Assembly (NCBI GenBank): GCA_014384685.1
Contig: JACNFL010000115.1
Span: 1-6,152, forward strand
Source: Methanobacteriota archaeon
GTDB lineage: Archaea; Thermoplasmatota; Poseidoniia; Poseidoniales; Thalassarchaeaceae
DNA length: 6,152 nt
Direction: 5' to 3'
The notes under the pieces were generated by a model that was not told where the DNA came from, did not search any database, and saw only the letters and a program-made list of their open reading frames with translations. This document shows, piece after piece, positions 1 to 5,332 of this stretch. A program made the translations under genes and the position numbers. Numbering within the stretch: position 1 is the stretch's first letter; each line of letters opens with the position of its first letter.

Positions 1-519
1 TCCTGAACTCTTCTCACGTTTACCGCCACCTCGGAGTGTGAACGTTGCTAAATCACGCATTCCATGAGATGCAATTTCGAAGAGTATAATTTCGTCATTT
101 TCAACAACTATGATTCCTATTTTTGCACGGCCACCATCTTGCACTGCTTCGCTGAGTAACTTAACATCAGCACTATTCCATCCGTCATCAGCAGTCAATT
201 CTAACTCGTCGCCAAGTCCAACATTATGGGTATGAAATGACCCTTTGTCAATCGGTGCTTCGGTGATCACTCCATGCAATCTTAGATTATCAGAGAATAT
301 CTGGAACTCGGAATCCTCAACTGAAATTTGAATCCACATTGGCTTTCGTTCTGCTGATTTTGCCCTACCGCCTTCTTGTGTACCTGTAGTTTGGTCGCGT
401 CGATGAGAAACCATCGCTGCAGATTTGTTTCCCTTCACTAATTGTGAGAGCACCCAAAGGTCATCCTCATGTTGAATACGAAGTTTCATCATGTCTTCGT
501 CTCGTTTTAGAATCTGCAT
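1..519 (-). CDS. pelA: mRNA surveillance protein Pelota (Dom34 family), N-terminal part, cut by window edge
   Basis: Pelota recognises ribosomes stalled with an empty or blocked A site and, with an EF1A/Hbs1-type GTPase and ABCE1, promotes subunit dissociation in the cytoplasm. The reverse strand is open from an ATG at 519 to base 1, giving 173 residues with no stop. Recognition comes from the family N-terminus: MQILKRDE, then a KLR strand (12-14), DDLW (19-22), a basic linker (about 38-60), the KPMWIQISVED strand (59-69), the LRLHGVI segment (79-85), SFHTHNVGLGDEL (94-106) and the HGMRDLATF segment (152-160) that opens the central domain. Archaeal Pelota is usually about 350 residues, so roughly the C-terminal half lies off the left edge. 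No standard GGQ motif is expected, unlike aRF1. An Lrp-type gene lies 95 nt upstream on the same strand. A run of six G's 8-13 nt before the ATG is at best a weak ribosome-binding site. Family assignment is confident; the missing part cannot be assessed. Confidence 0.9.
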   Translation of the reverse strand, partial: MQILKRDEDMMKLRIQHEDDLWVLSQLVKGNKSAAMVSHRRDQTTGTQEGGRAKSAERKPMWIQISVEDSEFQIFSDNLRLHGVITEAPIDKGSFHTHNVGLGDELELTADDGWNSADVKLLSEAVQDGGRAKIGIIVVENDEIILFEIASHGMRDLATFTLRGGGKREKSSG

Positions 520-571
520 CTTGCGCCCCCCATTTCACCGTATTGCGTGGTTCCTATTCAACCCCTCGCGT

Positions 572-599
572 GGAAATATGAAATGAAAGAACAAGACAA
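572..599 (-). terminator. Pyrimidine-rich tract after the Lrp gene, possible U-rich termination signal
   Basis: Read on the minus strand, this stretch is strongly T/C-rich and begins 15 nt after the stop of the Lrp-type gene. Archaeal transcription often terminates at U-rich tracts without a stable hairpin, so this could end the Lrp transcript. The same 95-nt gap must also hold any separate promoter for the Pelota gene; I see no clear TATA box for it. Composition alone supports the call. Confidence 0.25.
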
Positions 600-614
600 T
601 TTACTCAATGTTGC

Positions 615-1082
615 TTATGTGCCACTGGCTGCACCAGAATAACTGTAGAATGTGACCATGGTCTGCGTATGACCTATGCCCTCTATTTTTGATAATTCAT
701 CTAGGATTGAATCTCCAAGGCTATCCATTTCACGAGCCACCACCTCTATGATAAAATCCCATTGACCTGTGATGATATGACAACCCACAATAAATGGTAA
801 TTTGCAAATCTCTTTGGCAACACTCCTACGATCTTCCCTTGCTTTATCACCAGCCCAATTTGCAAGTAAGAAACCATGTAGTGGGAGTCCCAATTTTTCA
901 TGAGAAATTTTGACAGTGAACTTGTCAATAATGCCACGGTCTTGAAGTCTTTTTATCCTATCATGAACTGTAACTCTAGGCATATTTAGCCTATCTGCTA
1001 TACTCTTTGTGCTAGCTCTTGCATCTTCTATTAGAAGTTCAAGAATTTGTGTGTCTTTATCATCAAGTTGGCTAAAAAGCAT
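615..1082 (-). CDS. Lrp/AsnC family transcriptional regulator
   Basis: This is a 155-residue feast/famine regulator of the usual family length (about 150-165). The N-terminal winged helix-turn-helix covers about residues 6-59: LDDKDTQILELL, then a helix-turn-helix with STKSIADRLNMPRVTVHDRIKRL spread over 24-46, and the family-typical GIIDKFTV (50-57). The C-terminal RAM/Lrp ligand-binding domain follows (about 67-146), with GQWDF (106-110) matching the G-x-(Y/W)-D-(F/Y) turn where amino-acid effectors bind in relatives. Such proteins form dimers to octamers and bind DNA in the cytoplasm, often regulating themselves and an adjacent metabolic gene. Here the gene is divergent from a PLP trans-sulfuration enzyme across 135 nt, making that gene and itself the obvious candidate targets. 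The ATG at 1082 fits the family N-terminus; no Shine-Dalgarno is visible. The effector and regulatory sign cannot be read from sequence. Confidence 0.93.
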   Translation of the reverse strand: MLFSQLDDKDTQILELLIEDARASTKSIADRLNMPRVTVHDRIKRLQDRGIIDKFTVKISHEKLGLPLHGFLLANWAGDKAREDRRSVAKEICKLPFIVGCHIITGQWDFIIEVVAREMDSLGDSILDELSKIEGIGHTQTMVTFYSYSGAASGT

Positions 1083-1104
1083 GATTGTCGTATTGGCGGT
1101 TTAT

Positions 1105-1113
1105 TCATATTAC
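1105..1113 (-). promoter_or_regulatory. AT-rich box, candidate TATA element of the Lrp gene
   Basis: On the minus strand this reads GTAATATGA, centred about 27 nt before the ATG at 1082. An archaeal TATA box at that distance would place transcription start at or next to the start codon, consistent with a leaderless transcript and the lack of a Shine-Dalgarno. The match to a TATA consensus is loose. Confidence 0.25.
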
Positions 1114-1128
1114 TTCCGTCATATAGTC

Positions 1129-1148
1129 GGCTTTTTCCACTATAAGCC
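1129..1148. promoter_or_regulatory. GGCTT-N10-AAGCC dyad, candidate Lrp-type operator
   Basis: GGCTT at 1129-1133 and AAGCC at 1144-1148 form a perfect 5-bp inverted repeat with a 10-nt AT-leaning spacer, centred at 1138.5. It sits inside the divergent region between the Lrp gene and the trans-sulfuration gene and overlaps the TATAAG at 1141-1146. A second, wider inverted pair, GTCGG (1126-1130) and CCGAC (1158-1162), surrounds it. Lrp/AsnC proteins bind short imperfect dyads near promoters, and one overlapping a TATA box could block TBP access. Dyads this short also occur by chance, so this is a candidate only. Confidence 0.3.
1141..1146 (+). promoter_or_regulatory. TATAAG, candidate TATA box of the trans-sulfuration gene
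   Basis: TATAAG is the best TATA-like match in the divergent region on the plus strand. It would put transcription start near 1168 and give a leader of roughly 50 nt before the ATG at 1218. It is embedded in the GGCTT/AAGCC dyad. No initiator or BRE is obvious. Confidence 0.3.
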
Positions 1149-1217
1149 ACCCATTATCCGACACACAAGACCATTGTATGGCGTATTGTTGAAGTCAAAT
1201 GAACCTCTCGTAGGGCT

Positions 1218-2396
1218 ATGGCAACAGATGAAACCGACAACAAGTTCGCAACAAAAGCAGTTCACACAGGAACCAAACATATTGAGGGTGCTGTCAACAC
1301 CCCAATTTTTCAATCATCAACTTACAAATTAACTGAGGAAAGATATGCGGGTTGGGCCGCTGGCGCCCAACATACCCTTCTGTATTCACGTCTTTCAAGC
1401 GTTAATTCAGATGCCGCTACAGAGAAAATTTGTGCTATGGAAGGAGCAGAGGATGGATTGCTATTTGCTAGTGGAATGGCAGCGATTTCAACAACTCTTC
1501 TCGGCCTTCTTTCACATGGTGATCACTGTGTAGCCGCTCCAGATGTTTATGGTGGAACTTATGGATTGATGACTGATGAATTACCAAGATTTGGTATTGA
1601 AGTTACTTTTGCCAACATGACTGACCCCTCGTCCTACGAAGCAGCCATACAAGAAAATACCAAAATTCTGTATATTGAGACACTATCAAATCCAACCTTG
1701 AAAGTAGCAGACATTCCTGCTTTTGCAGAAATTGCACAGCGTCACAATCTGTTGTTAATCATCGATAACACATTCACCACCCCGTGGGCAACTCAACCAA
1801 TTGCAATGGGATGTGATTTAGTCATCCATTCAACTACCAAATACCTTGGAGGGCATTCAGATATTGTTGGAGGCGCAGTTGTTGGAAACGCTGAATTAAT
1901 CGCCTCTCTTTTCCATAAAAAGGTGCACTTTGGTGGTTGCCCTGACCCGCACGCTTGTTATCTTCTTGAGAGGGGGATGCGCACGCTTCACGCACGCATG
2001 CCCATACATGTTAGTAATTCAATGGAACTAGCCAAGCGATTAGAACAACACCCGAAGGTTAACGCAGTAAATCACCCGATGCTTGAAGGGAATAGCCAAT
2101 ACCAGATTGCTCAAAAAATCATGCCAAGAGGAACGGGGATGTTGGCCTTTACTTTGCATGGAGGAGATGATGCAGCAATAAAATTCGTCAGTAGTCTTGA
2201 TATCATATTCGAAGCAACTAGCCTTGGAGGTGTTGAAAGTTTGGCTGAGTGCCCGTTCAATACAAGCCACATGTTTGTACCCGAAGATGTCAGGATTGCA
2301 GCAGGTATCAATCCTGGATTTGTTAGAATGAGTATTGGAATTGAAGATGTAGAGGATCTATGGAATGACATTTCACAGGCCCTAACAAGCATCTAA
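1218..2396 (+). CDS. PLP-dependent trans-sulfuration enzyme (cystathionine gamma-synthase / gamma-lyase family)
   Basis: A complete 392-residue member of the Cys/Met-metabolism PLP family (usual length 380-400), cytosolic and typically a tetramer. Visible signatures are Y56-S-R58, which reaches the neighbouring subunit's PLP phosphate; SGMAA (85-89) in the phosphate-binding loop; VYGGTY (110-115) with the Tyr that stacks on PLP; ETLSNPT (154-160); the Asp of IIDNTF (D183) that pairs with the pyridine nitrogen; the Schiff-base lysine K208 in HSTTKYLGGHSD; SLGGVESL (335-342); and R370, which binds the substrate carboxylate. Relatives catalyse cystathionine gamma-synthase, gamma-lyase, beta-lyase, O-acetylhomoserine sulfhydrylase or methionine gamma-lyase reactions. 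YGGTY, rather than the YGCT type of methionine gamma-lyases, leans toward cystathionine gamma-synthase/lyase, but the substrate is not settled. The usual NPT after YSR is replaced (NSD at 63-65). The start is well fixed: an in-frame TGA at 1200 leaves ATG 1218 as the only ATG. The divergent Lrp-type gene is its likely regulator. Confidence 0.93.
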   Translation: MATDETDNKFATKAVHTGTKHIEGAVNTPIFQSSTYKLTEERYAGWAAGAQHTLLYSRLSSVNSDAATEKICAMEGAEDGLLFASGMAAISTTLLGLLSHGDHCVAAPDVYGGTYGLMTDELPRFGIEVTFANMTDPSSYEAAIQENTKILYIETLSNPTLKVADIPAFAEIAQRHNLLLIIDNTFTTPWATQPIAMGCDLVIHSTTKYLGGHSDIVGGAVVGNAELIASLFHKKVHFGGCPDPHACYLLERGMRTLHARMPIHVSNSMELAKRLEQHPKVNAVNHPMLEGNSQYQIAQKIMPRGTGMLAFTLHGGDDAAIKFVSSLDIIFEATSLGGVESLAECPFNTSHMFVPEDVRIAAGINPGFVRMSIGIEDVEDLWNDISQALTSI

Positions 2397-2470
2397 AATA
2401 ATTCTTCACAGGCGATAATGCGGATAATTTTGCACCGCTAAAATCTTTGGAACTTGGCATGATGTAGTGC
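2397..2470. terminator. Convergent intergenic gap, possible bidirectional termination region
   Basis: The trans-sulfuration gene and the ligase gene end facing each other across 74 nt, so both transcripts should terminate here. The gap holds short T-runs in each direction and a weak GCGG (2420-2423) / CCGC (2435-2438) inverted pair with an 11-nt loop. No strong hairpin is present, as is usual for archaeal U-rich termination. Confidence 0.25.
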
Positions 2471-4186
2471 CTATCCAAAAATACCTGTTTGGTTACCATC
2501 CTCATCGATATCCATGTCAATTGCCGCTGGTCTCCTAGGAAGTCCAGGCATAGTCATCATTGCACCACAAACAGCAACGATGAATCCAGCACCTGCATTG
2601 AGACGTAATTCCATAATTGGCAAAGTAAAGCCACTTGGGGCTCCTATTTCGTGAGCTACATGGCTGAATGAATACTGTGTTTTTGCCATGCAAACAGCCA
2701 ATTTATCGTATTTCCATTTCTTTATGAGTTTGAGGTCACGTTCTGCCTGCTTGTGCAAGTCTATTGATTCAGCACCATAAACCATTGTCGCGACACGTAA
2801 CATCTTCTCAACAACACCCATTTTGTTATCAAATAATGGTTCAAAGGGTCGACCATTTGCTAGGTGGTCTTGGCAAGCTGATGATACTGCATGAGCAAGA
2901 TCAATTCCACCGGCCCCACCGCGTTGATGGCCATCAAAAATAACGGCATTATCGGCACCACAATCATTAGCACATTTCAGCAATTCTTGAACCTCCGCTT
3001 CTGTATCTGTTGAGAAACGATTTACAGAGACTATTACTGGAACCATGAATCGCTTCATATTCCTGATATGACGAGATAAGTTTGTCATCGCACCACGAGA
3101 AACTGCATCCACATTTTCTTTAGTTAATTCTTCTTTTGATGGACGTTGCCCACCTGATGATGAAAAACCGCCCCCATGCAATTTCATGCTACGAATTGTG
3201 ACATTGATAACTATGCAATCAGGTGGAATACCACTCGCAGCGGCCTTAATGTGAACCGCCTTTTCTGCACCCATATCAGAACCAAAACCGGCCTCAGTAA
3301 CCACATAATCAGATACTGCTAAAGCAAGGTTGTCAGCAATCAAACTGGAATTGCCGTGAGCAATATTTGCAAAAGGACCTGCATGGATGAAAGCTGGGTC
3401 ACCCTCTAAAGTCTGAACTAAATTTGGTAATAATGCGTTCCGCAATAAGATTGACATCGGGCCTGCAGCACCAATATCTTCGGCTTTTACGGGGTTTCCA
3501 TCGCGGTTTTGACCAACTACAATTTCACCGAGACGCTTACGTAAATCTAGATAATCACTTGCTAACGCAAGAATTGCCATGACCTCGCTAGCAGCTGTGA
3601 TGTCAAATCTCTCCTCACGTGCAAAACCATTCAGTGCACCTCCAAGACCAATAGCAGAATTCCTAAGTGACCGGTCATTCATGTCTAAAACTCTAGGCCA
3701 AATAATTCTAGATGGATCAATATCCAATTTATTTCCCTGGTGAAGATGATTATCAAGAATAGCAGAGCAAAGATTGTGAGCAGAAGTTACTGCATGGATA
3801 TCTCCTGTGAAGTGGAGATTAATGTCCTCCATCGGAAGAACCTGTGAATATCCACCACCTGCTGCACCTCCTTTTATGCCAAACACTGGCCCCATTGATG
3901 GTTCACGGATTACACAGACTGCGTTTTTGCCAATACGATTCAATCCCTGATTTAGACCAATGGTTGTAACCGTCTTACCCTCACCAAATGGAGTAGGGTT
4001 TACACTTGTAACCAAAATTAGTACACCCTTAGGTTTGTCACTACGATTCTTGAGCGCATCCCACGATATCTTAGCCACACCATTTCCTTGTGGACAAAGG
4101 TCTTCAACACCTAAACCTAATTTCCACGCAACCTCTTCAATTGGAATAGGATTCGCGGCGAGCGCGATTTCAAGGTCGGTTGGCAT
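2471..4186 (-). CDS. fhs: Formate-tetrahydrofolate ligase (10-formyl-THF synthetase)
   Basis: It catalyses ATP-dependent joining of formate to tetrahydrofolate, giving 10-formyl-THF for purine synthesis or, after reduction, methylene- and methyl-THF. The protein is full length (571 residues from the ATG at 4186; the family is about 555-560) and cytosolic. Key segments, numbered from an alternative TTG six codons upstream, are the P-loop TPFGEGKT (71-78), REPSMGPVFGIKGGAAGGG (100-118), FTGDIHAV (132-139), the family signature TEAGFGSDMGAEK (303-315), VPVIVSVNRFSTDT (388-401), AKTQYSFS (507-514) and MTMPGLPRRPAA (550-561). All appear intact, so an active enzyme is expected. The TTG at 4204 is a possible longer start, but the ATG is the better codon and neither has a Shine-Dalgarno. 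The gene stands alone on its strand and is divergent from aroE; no folD or other folate gene is adjacent. Most archaea use tetrahydromethanopterin and lack Fhs, so an ancient bacterial origin is likely. Confidence 0.97.
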   Translation of the reverse strand: MPTDLEIALAANPIPIEEVAWKLGLGVEDLCPQGNGVAKISWDALKNRSDKPKGVLILVTSVNPTPFGEGKTVTTIGLNQGLNRIGKNAVCVIREPSMGPVFGIKGGAAGGGYSQVLPMEDINLHFTGDIHAVTSAHNLCSAILDNHLHQGNKLDIDPSRIIWPRVLDMNDRSLRNSAIGLGGALNGFAREERFDITAASEVMAILALASDYLDLRKRLGEIVVGQNRDGNPVKAEDIGAAGPMSILLRNALLPNLVQTLEGDPAFIHAGPFANIAHGNSSLIADNLALAVSDYVVTEAGFGSDMGAEKAVHIKAAASGIPPDCIVINVTIRSMKLHGGGFSSSGGQRPSKEELTKENVDAVSRGAMTNLSRHIRNMKRFMVPVIVSVNRFSTDTEAEVQELLKCANDCGADNAVIFDGHQRGGAGGIDLAHAVSSACQDHLANGRPFEPLFDNKMGVVEKMLRVATMVYGAESIDLHKQAERDLKLIKKWKYDKLAVCMAKTQYSFSHVAHEIGAPSGFTLPIMELRLNAGAGFIVAVCGAMMTMPGLPRRPAAIDMDIDEDGNQTGIFG

Positions 4187-4202
4187 GATGGCTCGTGTTG
4201 TC

Positions 4203-4212
4203 AATAAGTATT
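4203..4212 (-). promoter_or_regulatory. AT-rich box, candidate TATA element of fhs
   Basis: On the minus strand this reads AATACTTATT, centred about 21-22 nt before the ATG at 4186. That is slightly close for a TATA box with a start-codon transcription start, but it is the most TATA-like stretch near the gene. Weak support. Confidence 0.2.
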
Positions 4213-4302
4213 CAAGTCTTCATCATTTTGTTATTCAAACTGTAATGTTTAGATGGAAGAAATCGGATTTCGGTTACCCCTTTTAGATCGATTAACAATC
4301 CT

Positions 4303-4331
4303 AATAATATTGTAAGAAAACAATAATATTG
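4303..4331. repeat. Two copies of AATAATATTG with 9- and 11-bp palindromic cores upstream of aroE
   Basis: AATAATATTG occurs at 4303-4312 and again at 4322-4331. Each is a near-perfect palindrome around a central A: AATA-A-TATT in the first copy (centre 4307) and CAATA-A-TATTG in the second (4321-4331, centre 4326). Centres are 19 nt apart, close to two helical turns. The pair lies in the fhs-aroE divergent region, 18 nt before the aroE GTG, and may be a paired operator, two TATA-like elements, or simple AT-rich promoter DNA. Confidence 0.45.
4321..4331 (+). promoter_or_regulatory. aroE: Candidate TATA box of aroE
   Basis: The second AATAATATTG copy is centred 23 nt before the GTG at 4349. 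A TBP site there would start transcription at about the GTG, suggesting a leaderless or very short-leader aroE message. The upstream copy could serve instead and would leave a leader of roughly 15 nt. Confidence 0.35.
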
Positions 4332-4348
4332 CTTGATGACGGAAAAGC

Positions 4349-5278
4349 GTGAGTCTTTTCACCAACCACGATGTGGCAAAACTGATGTCAAAGGGGCCAA
4401 TAGTCTGTGCCGCTGTGGCTGGTAATCCTATCAGCCACTCATTGACTCCGTTTTTGTTCAATAAAGTCGCCCAGTTATTGGAAAGCAGTGGCCACAATAT
4501 CACTTTTCATGCCTGTGAAAAAATCAACCATAATTCTCTGATTGATGCACTAGCGTGGGGTCACGCAAAGATGTCTGTAATCGCTAAGGAAGATGAGGGA
4601 GCAGACCCCGGAAAACGAGAAATTTGGCTTTCTATCACTAGCCCACTAAAACATCAACTTCCACTTGATTCTGGGACAGAATGGGTAATTGGTGAGCCAA
4701 TGTTAGCATCGGTAAACCAAATGCGTCACAATGGGCATGTTTGGAAAGCTGCAAACACGGATGGTTCAGGTTTGTTGATGGTTGCTCGTGAATTTGGTTT
4801 TGATTTCAACTTGACAGATGATTTGGAACGGCCTTTGCTTTGTATGGTGGGTGGTGGCTCAACCGCGCGTGCTTGCGCTGCGGCGTGGACTGAAGCAGGA
4901 GGGAAAATATGGTGGAAAGAAGGGAGACGTAATCTATCGCACCGAGGACCATGGAAAGATTCAATGGTTAATGCAAGAGATGTTTGTGACCATGTGGGAC
5001 GAAGACTTCACATTGATTTTGACCAGCCTGCTGGTTCATCTCCTGAAATCAAAGGTGAACGGATTGGAGCGGGCATAGATGCACCTGTTTTTCTTTCAGT
5101 TAGTTATTCGGATGGTGAATTCGAATCGGTTATCGAAAATGAATGGGGCCTATTTTTAGATGGCAGGTGGTTACTAGTAGCCCAACATCTAGAAGGGTGG
5201 GCACATCTTTACAACCCATCAGCCGCTGATGATTTGCCCACTCTCACAGAATTGATGGATATTCTTATTTCTGCTTGA
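4349..5278 (+). CDS. aroE: Shikimate dehydrogenase (NADP+), divergent
   Basis: AroE reduces 3-dehydroshikimate to shikimate in the cytosolic aromatic amino-acid pathway. Recognisable segments are GNPISHSLTP (25-34), whose S31 and T33 match the shikimate-binding Ser pair; TSPLK (97-101) with catalytic lysine K101; SVNQ (121-124), the counterpart of AVNT; the NTDGSG segment (136-141) with catalytic Asp D138; the glycine-rich NADP loop GGGSTARA (168-175); and DGRWLLVAQHLEGW (271-284), equivalent to the C-terminal GLxMLxxQ helix. K101 to D138 is 37 residues, as I recall for E. coli AroE. At 309 residues it is longer than the usual 270-290; about 20 extra residues lie before K101. The Asn of N-V-T-x-P-x-K is Ser95, and the N-R-T/S cofactor motif after the Rossmann loop is not recognisable. 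The start is GTG 4349; ATG 4385 (residue 13) is a credible alternative because family N-termini usually begin shortly before GNPI. The hydrolase gene follows after 54 nt and may be cotranscribed. Confidence 0.85.
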   Translation: MSLFTNHDVAKLMSKGPIVCAAVAGNPISHSLTPFLFNKVAQLLESSGHNITFHACEKINHNSLIDALAWGHAKMSVIAKEDEGADPGKREIWLSITSPLKHQLPLDSGTEWVIGEPMLASVNQMRHNGHVWKAANTDGSGLLMVAREFGFDFNLTDDLERPLLCMVGGGSTARACAAAWTEAGGKIWWKEGRRNLSHRGPWKDSMVNARDVCDHVGRRLHIDFDQPAGSSPEIKGERIGAGIDAPVFLSVSYSDGEFESVIENEWGLFLDGRWLLVAQHLEGWAHLYNPSAADDLPTLTELMDILISA

Positions 5279-5332
5279 AACATGAACTAAACGGCGACTC
5301 ATTCAAAGGGAATTGGGTTGAAGCAAATACTC

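Noticed and set aside
498..531. Minus-strand mini-ORF of eight codons starting at an ATG just upstream of the Pelota start, preceded by GGTGA
   Set aside because: GGTGA is only one base from that ATG, too close for a ribosome-binding site, and the frame is too short and overlaps the real gene; most likely chance.
1009..1332. 107-codon plus-strand frame across the Lrp gene, the promoter region and the start of the trans-sulfuration gene
   Set aside because: It is antisense to the conserved Lrp domain and out of frame with the PLP enzyme, and its product shows no domain-like sequence.
2420..2438. GCGG...CCGC hairpin as an intrinsic terminator
   Set aside because: A 4-bp stem with an 11-nt loop and no long T-run is too weak to call as a bacterial-type terminator; it is kept only as part of the convergent termination region.
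2040..2520. Several minus-strand frames over the end of the trans-sulfuration gene
   Set aside because: These are shadows of the plus-strand gene, whose conserved C-terminal motifs (SLGGVESL, R370) define the real frame.
4290..4300. GATT-AAC-AATC inverted repeat upstream of the twin AT palindromes
   Set aside because: Arms are only 4 bp and it does not match the adjacent AATAATATTG boxes; it is expected by chance in AT-rich DNA.
3960..4503. Plus- and minus-strand frames of 84-108 codons covering the fhs-aroE divergent region
   Set aside because: They overlap the conserved N-termini of both genes in other frames and cross the AT-rich promoter region; nothing recognisable is encoded.
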